Made by a program: the position numbers and the translations under genes
NCBI RefSeq assembly: GCF_029989365.1
Contig: NZ_JAPRAQ010000002.1
Span: 310,001 to 374,000 of the forward strand
Reading direction: 5' to 3'
Length of the DNA: 64,000 nt
Origin: Bradyrhizobium sp. Arg816
GTDB taxonomy: Bacteria > Pseudomonadota > Alphaproteobacteria > Rhizobiales > Xanthobacteraceae
In this document: positions 9,588-18,964 of the stretch, piece by piece
Layout of the letters: the number at the start of each line of letters is the position of its first letter
How positions within the stretch are numbered: position 1 is the stretch's first letter
Notes under the pieces: model-generated
What the model was told of the DNA's origin: nothing
Databases searched by the model: none
The model's input: only the letters and a program-made list of their open reading frames with translations

Positions 9588-10147
9588 GCGCAGAGGACAC
9601 CCATGGCAGCGCCGAGGTCGCCGCCCGTGTCGAGCGACGCTGGGCCACCGTCGCCGTGATCATCATCGTGATGATGGCGCTGCTGGCGGCGTTCGCCGGC
9701 ATCCATCGCGCGACCATGCCGCAGCCGCGCGTCGAAACCACCGATCCATCGCGGATTCATCTCTCCGGCGAGTTCGTCGAGAGCAATCTCGGCAGCGTGC
9801 TGGAGGCGAATGGCAATGTGACCGTGCGCGCGATCGGCCAGCAATATTCCTTCACGCCGGCCTGCATCGTGGTGCCCGTGGATACGCCGATCACGATGCG
9901 CGCCACCAGCGCAGACGTCGTCCACGGCATCCTGATCCAGGGCACCAACGTCAACACCATGCTGGTGCCCGGCTACGTCTCCGAACAGCTCATGCGCTTT
10001 ACGAGGACCGGCGACTATCTGATGCCCTGCCAGGAGTTTTGCTCCTTCGGCCACGAGGGCATGTGGGGCAAGGTCAAGGTGATCGACAAGACCGAATTCG
10101 CCGATCGCGCGAAGGGTGGCGGGAGGCTGAACTGTGTTGGCCAATAG
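9584..10147 (+). CDS. Cytochrome c oxidase subunit II (CuA domain), B-family type
   Basis: 187 aa from ATG 9584. One N-terminal anchor helix (VAVIIIVMMALLAAFAGI) and a periplasmic cupredoxin domain. The CuA centre is complete: a His in DVVHG, then C-x3-C in MPCQEFCSFGHEGM with the ligands His and Met. It takes electrons from cytochrome c and passes them to subunit I. Coupled to both neighbours by overlaps. A longer in-frame start at 9536 would lie inside the preceding gene. Confidence 0.92.
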   Translation: MSAEDTHGSAEVAARVERRWATVAVIIIVMMALLAAFAGIHRATMPQPRVETTDPSRIHLSGEFVESNLGSVLEANGNVTVRAIGQQYSFTPACIVVPVDTPITMRATSADVVHGILIQGTNVNTMLVPGYVSEQLMRFTRTGDYLMPCQEFCSFGHEGMWGKVKVIDKTEFADRAKGGGRLNCVGQ

Positions 10148-11756
10148 GAAGCTCATCCTCGCCCATTTCTGGCTGGCCTTCGGCGTGTTCGGCATTGCGC
10201 TCACGCTCGGCGCCTGGCAGATGTTCATCCGCAGCCCGATCGGCACCTGGCTGTCCAATCCCGAGCTCTATTACCGCTCGCTGACCGCGCACGGCACCGT
10301 GATGGGCTACGTCTTTCCCACGCTGGTCGCGATGGGCTTTGGCTATGCCATCAGCGAGTCCGCGCTGGAGCAGCGCCTCGTCGGCGTGCGCTGGGCCTGG
10401 ACCGGCTTCTGGCTGATCGTGGCGGGCGCGATCATGGCGATGGTCCCGGTCGTGCTTGGCCGCGCCTCGGTGCTCTATACGTTCTATCCGCCGCTGATCG
10501 GCAACGTGTTCTACTACCTCGGCGTCGTGCTGGTCGTGGTCGGCTCCTGGATCTGGGTCGCGCTGATGGCGATCAATCTGCGCGTCTGGCGGAGGGCCCA
10601 TCCCGGCGCACCGGTGCCGCTGGCGATGTTCGCCAATGTCGCGGGCTCCTATCTGTGGGCCTGGACCGCGGTTGGCGCCGCCCTCGAACTGCTGCTCCAG
10701 ATCATTCCCGTCGCGGCCGGCCTGAAGGCGACCATCGACGCGGGTCTTGCCCGCGTGTTCTTCTCCTGGACGCTGCACGCCATCGTCTATTTCTGGCTGA
10801 TGCCGACCTACATCGCCTACTACACCATCGTGCCGCGCGCGATCGGTGGCCGGGTCTATTCCGACAGCATGGCGCGGATCTCCTTCATCCTGTTCCTGGT
10901 GGTGGCGATGCCGATCGGCATGCACCACACCTTCGCCGATCCGCAGGTCGGCGCCGGCTTCAAGTTCATCCATTCGGCCTTCACCGCGCTGGTCGCGCTG
11001 CCGACGCTGCTGACCGTGTTCACGATCTGCGCGTCCGTCGAGATCGCCGCGCGCCTGCGCGGCGGCCGCGGCATGTTCGGCTGGATCAGGGCGCTGCCCT
11101 GGGACAATCCGATGATGCTGGCGCTGGCGTTCTCGTTCGTCATGCTCGGCTTCGGCGGCGCCGGCGGCCTCATCAACATGAGCTACCAGCTCGATGCGTC
11201 GATCCACAACACGCAGTGGATCACCGGCCATTTCCACCTGATCTTCGGCGGCGCCATCGTGATCATGTATTTTGCGATCGCCTATGATCTGTGGCCGCAT
11301 CTGACCGGGCGCGAACTGATCGACCTCCGCCTGATCCGTACCCAGCTCTGGCTGTGGTTCGTCGGCATGATCATCACGACCTTCCCGTGGCATTGGGTCG
11401 GCATTTTGGGCATGCCGCGCCGCATGGCCTATTTCGACTTCGGCGATCCCGCGATCGCGCCTCAGGCGCTCTCCGTCACCTTCTCGGCGATCGGCGGCTT
11501 CATTCTGCTGGCCTCGGGCATCATGTTCATCGTCATCCTGGCACGTGGCATGCGGGCGCCTCAGGTTGACGCCGGCCCCTACCGCTTTGCGCTGGCCGTG
11601 CATCAGCCCGCGACCGTGCCGGTCGCGCTCAACACGCATGCGCTGTGGGTGGCGCTGATGATCGTGCTCACCCTCACCAATTACGGCTACCCGATCGTGA
11701 CGCTGGCGCTGACCGAGGGCACGTCGGTGCCGGCCGTCTATGTGGGAGCGCAGTGA
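10134..11756 (+). CDS. Heme-copper oxidase subunit I, b(o/a)3-like (B family)
   Basis: 540 aa from GTG 10134 with GGGAGG seven bases upstream; overlaps subunit II by 14 bp. It has about 12-13 membrane helices. Ligands are visible: low-spin heme His in LTAHGTVMG (His53), CuB His with the cross-linked Tyr four residues later (TLHAIVYFW), the His pair in GMHHTF, and the two heme His in TGHFHL. The H-A-I-V-Y spacing and the lack of a subunit III gene point to the ba3-like B family rather than the mitochondrial-type aa3. It reduces O2 to water at the inner membrane. Automated tools may label it cbb3-type. Confidence 0.92.
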   Translation: MLANRKLILAHFWLAFGVFGIALTLGAWQMFIRSPIGTWLSNPELYYRSLTAHGTVMGYVFPTLVAMGFGYAISESALEQRLVGVRWAWTGFWLIVAGAIMAMVPVVLGRASVLYTFYPPLIGNVFYYLGVVLVVVGSWIWVALMAINLRVWRRAHPGAPVPLAMFANVAGSYLWAWTAVGAALELLLQIIPVAAGLKATIDAGLARVFFSWTLHAIVYFWLMPTYIAYYTIVPRAIGGRVYSDSMARISFILFLVVAMPIGMHHTFADPQVGAGFKFIHSAFTALVALPTLLTVFTICASVEIAARLRGGRGMFGWIRALPWDNPMMLALAFSFVMLGFGGAGGLINMSYQLDASIHNTQWITGHFHLIFGGAIVIMYFAIAYDLWPHLTGRELIDLRLIRTQLWLWFVGMIITTFPWHWVGILGMPRRMAYFDFGDPAIAPQALSVTFSAIGGFILLASGIMFIVILARGMRAPQVDAGPYRFALAVHQPATVPVALNTHALWVALMIVLTLTNYGYPIVTLALTEGTSVPAVYVGAQ

Positions 11757-12571
11757 TGAGCGCGCGCGACCTCTTCACCTTCCGCAACAGCCATTTCAGG
11801 ATTGGCGTCGGCATCACTGCCGCGATCCTGATCGTGACGGCGATCACCGGCTTCATCGTGCTGCCTTTCGCGCAGCACTGGGTTCAGTTCGCCAATGTCT
11901 GGGATGCGATCTGCAGCGCCGCCGGCGTCCCGCAGCGTGCGGCGAACGTTACTGCTCCGGAACAGACAAAACGCCTGTCGGAGGTCGTGCTGACTTCGCA
12001 TACGCTATCGCGTCCGAGCCAGGAAGCGATCGGCCGCGGCGCCACGCTGGCGCAGCGCTGCGCGATCTGCCACGGCCCGACCGGCATCAGCCGCGCGGAT
12101 TCGCCCAATCTCGCCGGCCAGTACGCGGCCGTCATCTACAAGGAGCTGCACGATTTCCGTTCCGGAGCGCGCACCAATGCCGTGATGTCGCCGTTCGCCG
12201 TCAATCTGACGGACCAGGAGATCGCCGATCTCTCGAACTACTACGCCTATCTGCCGCGGCCGGCAGCCTATCACCCGACGCCGCAGCTGCCGAAACCGAG
12301 CATCGTCATCTACGGCGCGCCGATGCGCGGGATCGCGCCCTGCGGCTCGTGCCATGGCAGCCTCGACAACAAGACCGGCAGTCCGTGGCTCGAAGGCCAG
12401 TCCGAAGCTTACATGAAGGTGCAGCTCCATGCCTTCGCGTCCGGCGAGCGGCGCAACGACATCAGCCAGCAGATGCGCAACATCGCGCGCGCGATGACGC
12501 CGCAGGAGATCGAGGCGGCCGCGGCGTACTACGCCTCGCAGCCGCCGGATGTGGTGAAGGCGGTGGATTGA
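11756..12571 (+). CDS. Membrane-anchored diheme cytochrome c (c4-like), last gene of oxidase operon
   Basis: 271 aa. ATG 11756 overlaps the subunit I stop as TGATG. A hydrophobic N-terminal helix (ITAAILIVTAITGFIVLPF) without an obvious cleavage site suggests an uncleaved anchor. Two heme motifs, CAICH (about 102) and CGSCH (about 199), lie in two related halves, each followed by an FRSGAR or FASGER segment as in c4 cytochromes. It is probably the immediate electron donor tethered to the oxidase. The operon ends here. Confidence 0.86.
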   Translation: MSARDLFTFRNSHFRIGVGITAAILIVTAITGFIVLPFAQHWVQFANVWDAICSAAGVPQRAANVTAPEQTKRLSEVVLTSHTLSRPSQEAIGRGATLAQRCAICHGPTGISRADSPNLAGQYAAVIYKELHDFRSGARTNAVMSPFAVNLTDQEIADLSNYYAYLPRPAAYHPTPQLPKPSIVIYGAPMRGIAPCGSCHGSLDNKTGSPWLEGQSEAYMKVQLHAFASGERRNDISQQMRNIARAMTPQEIEAAAAYYASQPPDVVKAVD

Positions 12572-12579
12572 GCCTCACT

Positions 12580-12665
12580 GTCATTGCGAGCGCAGCGAAG
12601 CAATCCAGAATCCCTCCGCGGAAAGATCCTGGATTGCTTCGTCGCAAGGGCTCCTCGCAATGACG
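12580..12665. repeat. Intergenic palindromic repeat (REP-like)
   Basis: CATTGCGAGCGCAGCGAAGC at 12582 onward continuing to AATCCAG is mirrored by CTGGATTGCTTCG... ending CTCGCAATG at 12662. The arms are about 27 and 34 bp with interruptions. The unit sits between the convergent oxidase operon and ratA. Similar CATTGCGAG...CTCGCAATG elements are dispersed in Bradyrhizobium and relatives. Confidence 0.85.
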
Positions 12666-12694
12666 GCGGAGAGAGCGTTCCCCGCTGCGCTCCC

Positions 12695-13165
12695 TTACGA
12701 CGACGCCAGCTTCGGCCGACCGTAGATCGCATCAGCCCGCTTCTCGAATGCGATGGAGAAGCGCGCGAACGCGGCGTCGAACATCGAGCCCATCAGCATC
12801 GCCAGCATGCGGCTCTTGAACTCGTAGGTGAGGAAGAATCCGACGTCGCAGACGCCCTCACCTTTCGGTTCGAACGTCCAGCGGTTTTCGAGGTTACTGA
12901 ACGGACCTTGCAGATATTCGACCAGGATCTGCAGATTGGCGCGGTCGAGCGTCACGCGGCTGGTGAAGGACTCCTTGACCAGCTTGAATGACACCGTCAT
13001 GTCGGCGACCAGCACCTCGGTGCCGTCGGGTTTGGCCATCCGCTGGCGGACCTTGAGCGCGCTGCACAGCGGCACGAATTCCGGGTAGCGCTCGACGTCG
13101 GCGACCAGATCAAACATCTCGGACGCGCTGTGATGGACACGGCGCTTGCTTGAAAATTTGGGCAT
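12695..13165 (-). CDS. ratA: Coenzyme Q-binding START-domain protein (RatA/COQ10 family)
   Basis: 156 aa, about the family's normal length. Features are the N-terminal HHSASEMFDLVADVERYPEFVPLC signature of COQ10/RatA proteins, a mid-protein FSNLENRWTF strand pair, and a C-terminal amphipathic helix. The fold is a START-like cavity that binds quinone; the E. coli member was named a toxin acting on ribosome association, but alphaproteobacterial ones most resemble Coq10. It lies 6 bp downstream of lipA and is likely co-transcribed with it. Confidence 0.9.
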   Translation of the reverse strand: MPKFSSKRRVHHSASEMFDLVADVERYPEFVPLCSALKVRQRMAKPDGTEVLVADMTVSFKLVKESFTSRVTLDRANLQILVEYLQGPFSNLENRWTFEPKGEGVCDVGFFLTYEFKSRMLAMLMGSMFDAAFARFSIAFEKRADAIYGRPKLASS

Positions 13166-13171
13166 GGCGGT

Positions 13172-14128
13172 TCAGCGGGCAGTCGCGGCCCGTGCGGCCT
13201 TCAGTCTCGCAAAGTCCTCGCCGGCATGATGCGACGAACGGGTGAGCGGGCTCGCCGACACCATCAGGAAACCCTTGGTGTAGGCGACCTTCTCGTAGGA
13301 CGAAAACTCGTCGGGCGGCACATAGCGCATCACGGCGTGGTGCTTCCGGGTCGGCTGGAGATATTGCCCGATGGTCAGGAAGTCGACGTCGGCGGAGCGC
13401 AGATCGTCCATCACCTGCTGCACCTCGTGGCGCTCCTCGCCGAGACCGACCATGATGCCGGACTTGGTGAAGATGGTGGGATCGAGCTCCTTGACCCGCT
13501 GCAGCAGCCGGATCGAGTGGAAGTAGCGCGCGCCGGGCCGCACCGTGAGGTAGCGCGACGGCACGGTCTCGAGATTGTGGTTGAACACGTCGGGCCTCGC
13601 CGCGACGACGATTTCGAGCGCCCCCTCCTTGCGCAGGAAGTCGGGCGTCAGGATCTCGATCGTGGTCGAGGGGCACGCGGCCCGGATCGCACGGATGGTC
13701 TCTGCAAAATGCTCCGCGCCGCCATCGGTCAGATCGTCGCGGTCGACGGAAGTGATGACGACGTGGGCCAGCCCCAGCTTGGCCACGGCCTCGGCGACGT
13801 TCTGCGGCTCGGCTGCATCCAGCGCATTGGGCATGCCGGTCTTGACGTTGCAGAACGCGCAGGCCCGGGTGCAGGTGTCCCCCATGATCATGAAGGTCGC
13901 GTGCTTCTTGTCCCAGCACTCGCCGATGTTCGGGCAGCCCGCCTCCTCGCACACCGTGTGCAGGCCGTTGGCGCGCACGATGTTGCGGGTGTCGGCATAG
14001 CCGCGGGTATTGGGGGCGCGCACGCGGATCCAGTCCGGCTTCGGCGGCGAAGCGGAATCGGGGCGATTCACCTTTTCAGGGTGACGCGGGCGCAACGGGT
14101 TCGAGATGGTGTCGACAATAACGACCAT
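13172..14128 (-). CDS. lipA: Lipoyl synthase (radical SAM)
   Basis: 318 aa. The radical-SAM cluster motif CTRACAFC and the second LipA-specific cluster ([12 protein letters not shown]) are both intact, and the C-terminal RSSHHAGE provides the conserved RSSYHA-type motif. It inserts two sulfurs into octanoyl groups on lipoyl domains of 2-oxoacid dehydrogenases and the glycine cleavage system, using its auxiliary cluster as sulfur donor. It is followed at once by ratA. Confidence 0.97.
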   Translation of the reverse strand: MVVIVDTISNPLRPRHPEKVNRPDSASPPKPDWIRVRAPNTRGYADTRNIVRANGLHTVCEEAGCPNIGECWDKKHATFMIMGDTCTRACAFCNVKTGMPNALDAAEPQNVAEAVAKLGLAHVVITSVDRDDLTDGGAEHFAETIRAIRAACPSTTIEILTPDFLRKEGALEIVVAARPDVFNHNLETVPSRYLTVRPGARYFHSIRLLQRVKELDPTIFTKSGIMVGLGEERHEVQQVMDDLRSADVDFLTIGQYLQPTRKHHAVMRYVPPDEFSSYEKVAYTKGFLMVSASPLTRSSHHAGEDFARLKAARAATAR

Positions 14129-14258
14129 GGGCTGTCCGGTCTGTTCAGGTCCTACCTAGTCGGTCTGGCTGCCTGCCGCAACCCGGCTCGCGCCGCTTCA
14201 GGGAACATGGCAGATATGGGCAATATCCTGCTCTGTTCTCAGGCGATTCTCACCTCGA

Positions 14259-14861
14259 ATGGCTCCAACCTCGAAAGCCTCACCACCGCGGCTTGGCAAA
14301 GCCCTGAAGCGTGCCTTTTTCGGCCGCAGCGTCCACGAGGTCGCGCCCGATTTGATCGGGGCCACCATGCTCGTCGACGGCGTCGGCGGCCTCATTGTCG
14401 AGGTCGAGGCCTATCATCATACCGAGCCGGCGGCGCACTCCTACAATGGCCCGACGCCGCGGAACCAAATCATGTTTGGCCCGCCCGGCTTTGCCTATGT
14501 CTACCGTTCCTACGGCATCCACTGGTGCGTGAACTTCGTCTGCGAGGAGGAAGGCTCCGCCAGCGCCGTGCTGATCCGCGCGCTGGAGCCGACGCATGGC
14601 TTGGCGGCGATGCGCCGCCGCCGCCATCTCCAAGAGGTGCACACGCTGTGCTCGGGCCCCGGCAAGCTGACCGAGGCGCTCGGCATCACCATCGCGCACA
14701 ACGCCCTGCCGTTGGACCGGCCGCCGATCGCGCTGCATGCGCGAACAGAGGAGGTCGAGGTGGTGGCCGGCATCCGGATCGGCATCACCAAGGCCGTCGA
14801 GCTGCCCTGGCGCTATGGCGTCAAGGGCTCGAAATTCCTCAGCAAGCCGTTTCCGAAGTAG
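14259..14861 (+). CDS. DNA-3-methyladenine glycosylase (AAG/MPG family)
   Basis: 200 aa, the usual bacterial length. Conserved blocks include [20 protein letters not shown] (damaged-base pocket with the catalytic Glu in VEAY), a [19 protein letters not shown] strand pair, and the [11 protein letters not shown] motif. It removes alkylated purines such as 3-methyladenine as the first step of base excision repair. ATG 14259 opens directly onto the fold after a short basic head. It ends two bases before the convergent valS stop. Confidence 0.93.
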   Translation: MAPTSKASPPRLGKALKRAFFGRSVHEVAPDLIGATMLVDGVGGLIVEVEAYHHTEPAAHSYNGPTPRNQIMFGPPGFAYVYRSYGIHWCVNFVCEEEGSASAVLIRALEPTHGLAAMRRRRHLQEVHTLCSGPGKLTEALGITIAHNALPLDRPPIALHARTEEVEVVAGIRIGITKAVELPWRYGVKGSKFLSKPFPK

Positions 14862-14863
14862 AC

Positions 14864-17740
14864 CTACGTCGCCTGCTTCAGCCGCTCCAGCGCCTCCAGC
14901 AGCTTGGCCCTGCGGGCCAGCGCGGCCTCGCGCTTTTCGCGCTCCTCTTCGACGACCTCTTCGGCCGCGTTGGCGACGAACTTCTCGTTCGCCAGCTTGG
15001 ACTCGGCGCGCTTGATGTCGGCGTCGGCCTTGCCGATCTCCTTGTCGAGGCGCGTGCGCTCGGCGGCGACGTCGATCACGCCCTTCAGCGGCAGCGCGGC
15101 CACCTCGCCGCGCACGAGGAGCTGGACCGCACCATCAGGTGCGCGGTCGGCGAAGGAGATGTCGGACAGCCGTGCCATGCGCTTGATGATTTCGGTCCAG
15201 CGCGGCGCGCGTTCCTTCGTCTCGGTCGAGGCGCCCGCGAGCACCAGCGCCGTGAGCGTTGCCGGCGGGATGTTCATCTCGGCGCGCACCGAGCGGATCT
15301 GCGTGACCAGATCGATCACCCAGCCGATCTCGGCTTCCGCCTTGGGATCGGTGAAGTCGGCATGGTCGAAGATCGGCATGATCAGGACCGGCGAGATCAG
15401 CGGATCGGTCGGCCCGGCAGCCGCGGCGAGCATCGCGAGTTGCTCCGGCGTCGGCTCGGACGGCTTCAGCGGCCATTGCGCCAGCGCCAGCAGGCCGTCG
15501 CGCTCGGCCGTCACCTCCCACAGCTCTTCGGTGATGAAGGGCATGAAGGGGTGCAGCAGCTTCAGGATCTCGTCGCGCGCCCAGGCGACCATGGCGCGGG
15601 TTTCGTCCTTGGCCGGGCTGTCAGGACCGAGCAGCACGGGCTTTGCAAGCTCGACGTACCAGTCGCAATAGACGTTCCAGACGAAGCGGTAGATCGCACC
15701 GGCCGCGTCGTTGAAACGATAGGCTTCGATTGACTCGGTCACCTCGCGCGCGGTGTGCGCGCTCTCGTGCGCGATCCAGCGGTTCAGCGTCTCCTTGGCC
15801 TTCGCCGGCTCGAAACCTTCGGGCACGGCGCAGTGGTTCATCTCCGCGAAGCGCGACGCATTCCAGAGCTTCGTCGCGAAATTCCGGTAGCCCTCGACGC
15901 GGCTGGTGGCGAGCTTGATGTCGCGTCCCTGCGCCGCCATGGCGGCCAGCGTGAAGCGCAACGCGTCGGCGCCGTATTCGTCGATCAGGTTGAGGGGGTC
16001 GATGACGTTGCCCTTCGACTTCGACATCTTGGCGCCCTTCTCGTCGCGGACGAGGGCGTGGATGTAGATCGTCGAGAACGGCACTTCCTTCATGAAGTGC
16101 AGGCCCATCATCATCATCCGGGCGACCCAGAAGAAGATGATGTCGAAGCCGGTCACCAGCGCGTTGGTCGGGTAATAGCGCTGCACTTCCGGCGCATCCT
16201 CGGGCCAGCCGAGCGTCGAGAACGGCCAGAGCGCCGAGGAGAACCAGGTGTCGAGCACGTCCTCGTCACGCGTGATGAAGCCTTCGCGCTTGTTGCGGTC
16301 GAGCGCCATCTCGCGGCCCTGCTCGGCCGTGATAACCTCCTGCTCGACGTAATAGCCGAGCGCGTGGCTGACGGCCTCCTCCTCGGTCTCGGCGACGAAC
16401 ACCTTGCCATCGGGGCCGTACCAGGCCGGGATCTGATGACCCCACCACAGCTGGCGCGAGATGCACCAGGGTTGGATGTTCTCCATCCACTCGAAATAGG
16501 TCTTTTCCCAGTTCTTCGGCACGAACGTCGTTTCGCCCGAACGCACCGCCGCGATCGCGGGCTTTGCCAGCGTCTTGGCGTCGACGTACCACTGGTCCGT
16601 CAGATAGGGCTCGATCACGCTGTTCGAGCGGTCGCCGTGCGGCACCATGTGGGTGTGCGGCTCGATCCGCTCGACGAAGCCGAAGGATTCCAGCCGCTCG
16701 ACGATGCGCTTGCGCGCCGCGAAGCGGTCGACCCTGTGGAACTCCTCGGCGAATTGCGCGGCGCCTTCGGGCAGGTTACGCAGGTAATCCTCGTTGTCGA
16801 CGAGGTCGAGGCAACCTTCCTTGTCGATGACGCTGATCCGGCCCAGGCCGTGGCGATTGCCGACCTCGAAATCGTTGAAGTCGTGCGCCGGCGTCACCTT
16901 CACCGCGCCCGAGCCCTTCTCCGGATCGGAATATTCGTCGGCGACGATCTTAATCTTGCGACCGACCAGCGGCAGGATCACGTTCCTGCCGACCAGCTTC
17001 TGATAACGCTCGTCGTCGGGATGCACGGCCACCCCGGTATCGCCGAGCATGGTCTCGGGCCGCGTGGTGGCGACGACGATGAAGCTCGAGGGATCCTCGG
17101 GGCTGAACGTCTTGCCCTCGATCGGATAGCGCAGATACCACAGGCTGCCCTTGACCTCGGTCTGCTGCACTTCGAGGTCGGAGATCGCGGTCAGCAGCTT
17201 GGTGTCCCAGTTCACCAGCCGCTTGTCCTTGTAGATCAGGCCGTCGCGATGCAGCTCGACGAACACCTTGATGACGGCCTTCGACAGACCCTCGTCCATA
17301 GTGAAGCGTTCGCGCGACCAGTCGCAGGAGGCGCCGAGGCGCTTGAGCTGGTTGATGATGGTGTCGCCACTCTCGGCTTTCCACTGCCAGACCCGCTCCA
17401 GAAACTTCTCGCGGCCCATCTCGCGGCGGCCCGGCTGCTGGCGCTCCATCAGCTGCCGCTCGACCACCATCTGGGTGGCGATACCGGCATGGTCGGTGCC
17501 GGGCTGCCACAGCACGTCGCGGCCGCGCATGCGCTCGAACCGGCACAGGATGTCCTGGAGGGTGTTGTTGAGGGCGTGGCCCATATGCAGCGAGCCCGTC
17601 ACGTTCGGCGGCGGGATCACGATGGTAAAGGGCACTGCGTCGCGGCGGTCGGGGCGGCCTGCCCTGAAGGCAAGGCTGTCCTCCCACACGACGGACATGC
17701 GGGCTTCGATATCGGCGGGCTGGTAATTTTTCTCGATCAT
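14864..17740 (-). CDS. valS: Valyl-tRNA synthetase
   Basis: 958 aa class I aminoacyl-tRNA synthetase. The HIGH signature appears as GSLHMGHAL near residue 57 and KMSKS in GAKMSKSKGNV near 530. Between them lies the CP1 editing domain with TTRPETMLGDT, which hydrolyses mischarged Thr-tRNA(Val). The C terminus is the valine-specific coiled coil (about 885-955), very rich in Ala, Glu and Lys. All key motifs are intact. Confidence 0.97.
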   Translation of the reverse strand: MIEKNYQPADIEARMSVVWEDSLAFRAGRPDRRDAVPFTIVIPPPNVTGSLHMGHALNNTLQDILCRFERMRGRDVLWQPGTDHAGIATQMVVERQLMERQQPGRREMGREKFLERVWQWKAESGDTIINQLKRLGASCDWSRERFTMDEGLSKAVIKVFVELHRDGLIYKDKRLVNWDTKLLTAISDLEVQQTEVKGSLWYLRYPIEGKTFSPEDPSSFIVVATTRPETMLGDTGVAVHPDDERYQKLVGRNVILPLVGRKIKIVADEYSDPEKGSGAVKVTPAHDFNDFEVGNRHGLGRISVIDKEGCLDLVDNEDYLRNLPEGAAQFAEEFHRVDRFAARKRIVERLESFGFVERIEPHTHMVPHGDRSNSVIEPYLTDQWYVDAKTLAKPAIAAVRSGETTFVPKNWEKTYFEWMENIQPWCISRQLWWGHQIPAWYGPDGKVFVAETEEEAVSHALGYYVEQEVITAEQGREMALDRNKREGFITRDEDVLDTWFSSALWPFSTLGWPEDAPEVQRYYPTNALVTGFDIIFFWVARMMMMGLHFMKEVPFSTIYIHALVRDEKGAKMSKSKGNVIDPLNLIDEYGADALRFTLAAMAAQGRDIKLATSRVEGYRNFATKLWNASRFAEMNHCAVPEGFEPAKAKETLNRWIAHESAHTAREVTESIEAYRFNDAAGAIYRFVWNVYCDWYVELAKPVLLGPDSPAKDETRAMVAWARDEILKLLHPFMPFITEELWEVTAERDGLLALAQWPLKPSEPTPEQLAMLAAAAGPTDPLISPVLIMPIFDHADFTDPKAEAEIGWVIDLVTQIRSVRAEMNIPPATLTALVLAGASTETKERAPRWTEIIKRMARLSDISFADRAPDGAVQLLVRGEVAALPLKGVIDVAAERTRLDKEIGKADADIKRAESKLANEKFVANAAEEVVEEEREKREAALARRAKLLEALERLKQAT

Positions 17741-17890
17741 GGGCTGCTAGAAAGCCGCGCGCGGGGGGCAAGTCAACGAAAAGGTCCGGGAGAGGATCAA
17801 CGGAAAGCCCCGCGGCAAAACGGCTTTCCGGCCGGTCGGCAGACCAAACAGGCGCATAAGAGGGGCTTTATGAGGGCTCGGGAGCCGCCC

Positions 17891-18658
17891 TCACCTGCCG
17901 CCGCGTGAGACCCGCTCGATTTCGGCCTTCACGATGCGTTCAACGAGGCCCGGCAGGTTGTCGTCGAGCCAGGATTTCAGCATCGGACGCAGCATCTCCT
18001 TGACCAGATCTTCCAGCGTCCGCGCATTGCTGCTGAGTACCGTGTGGGCCAGGGAGTTGAAGGCGGATTCGACAGCTGAGACCGTCGATTGCGCCAGGAT
18101 CGGCTGTTGGGGCGGCAGCGGCGGCGCATCGTAGTCCACCGACGCATAGGACGATGACGGCATCGGGCGCAGCGGCGATTCGGCGAATTCCAGATCGTCG
18201 CGCGGCTCGACCTTGCGGAAGCTCGGCGGCGGCGGAGGCGGCGTCGGCTCCGGATCCATCGCCATCTCGTCGGTCAATTCGAGTACGTCGGGTTCAGGTT
18301 CGGGCTCTGGCTCAGGCGCACGGACCTCGGGCGCAGGCGTAGCCGCATCCAGCCCCGCCAGCAGAGCATCAATATCGTCCTGGTTGTTGGATGCATCCGC
18401 CGCAGGTGCGGGTGGCGGCGGCGCAGGAGCCGGCTTCGCAGCCGGCGGCGGCGCGGGCTTCTCGGCAACAGGTTTTGTGGGTGCGACCTTGGACGGCGGA
18501 ATGTCGTTCATCGCCTGAGGCTTTGGTGCGGGCGCCGCGGGAGCGGGCTTGGCAGCTTCTGCCGGCGGCGGCTTGGCCTCATCGTCGGCAATGATGCGCC
18601 GGATCGAGGCCAGAATCTCCTCCATCGAGGGTTCTGTGACCTTTGCAGGCTGCGTCAT
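17891..18658 (-). CDS. popZ: PopZ-like pole-organising protein (DUF2497)
   Basis: 255 aa. A short conserved N-terminal helix (EPSMEEILASIRRIIADDE), a long Pro/Ala/Glu-rich disordered middle (about 25-160) and a conserved C-terminal helical oligomerisation region (LEDLVKEMLRPMLKSWLDDNLPGLVERIVKAEIERVS) give the three-part layout of PopZ. In Caulobacter it forms polar condensates that anchor the chromosome origin via ParB. I chose ATG 18658, with GGAG seven bases ahead, over the GTG four codons upstream. The position between tolC and valS is conserved in Rhizobiales. Confidence 0.9.
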   Translation of the reverse strand: MTQPAKVTEPSMEEILASIRRIIADDEAKPPPAEAAKPAPAAPAPKPQAMNDIPPSKVAPTKPVAEKPAPPPAAKPAPAPPPPAPAADASNNQDDIDALLAGLDAATPAPEVRAPEPEPEPEPDVLELTDEMAMDPEPTPPPPPPSFRKVEPRDDLEFAESPLRPMPSSSYASVDYDAPPLPPQQPILAQSTVSAVESAFNSLAHTVLSSNARTLEDLVKEMLRPMLKSWLDDNLPGLVERIVKAEIERVSRGGR

Positions 18659-18964
18659 CTCCGACTCCACATCATCAACGCCCTCGCATGCGTTGTTTTA
18701 CACCAAGCACGACAGGATTGGCCGGTTCCGTAACGGACGCCCCGACATTTTCGTCGCGGCAGCCCGACTTGTCCCCAGTTCACGGCTCAACGTGCGGCGG
18801 TGCGCCCCTGCCCTCGGCACTCAAGCTGTACGCACACAACATCAGGCGCGGGGCGAATCGACCCGCATCTTCTTGGCAAGGCTATGTCAGGGATTTTGAC
18901 GATTGCAAGCAAAGCACCAGTCGGCCCCGTCTGTTTGCGAGGCCGACCGGATGACTACGGGACT
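18659..18964. other. Non-coding gap between tolC and popZ
   Basis: About 306 bp with no supported gene. It lies downstream of tolC and carries the popZ promoter region. I see no clear hairpin with a U-run or known operator. Confidence 0.5.

Noticed and set aside
10074..11639. 521-codon minus-strand frame
   Set aside because: Antisense to oxidase subunit I and extremely rich in His/Asp/Arg; a mirror of membrane-helix codons.
12695..13165. RatA as a toxin of a toxin-antitoxin pair
   Set aside because: No antitoxin gene (ratB type) adjoins it, and the START/COQ10 features with lipA linkage favour a quinone-binding role.
13226..15733. 835-codon plus-strand frame
   Set aside because: It runs antisense to lipA, crosses the glycosylase gene in the wrong frame and enters antisense valS; no domain features.
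15755..17908. 717-codon plus-strand frame
   Set aside because: Antisense shadow of valS.
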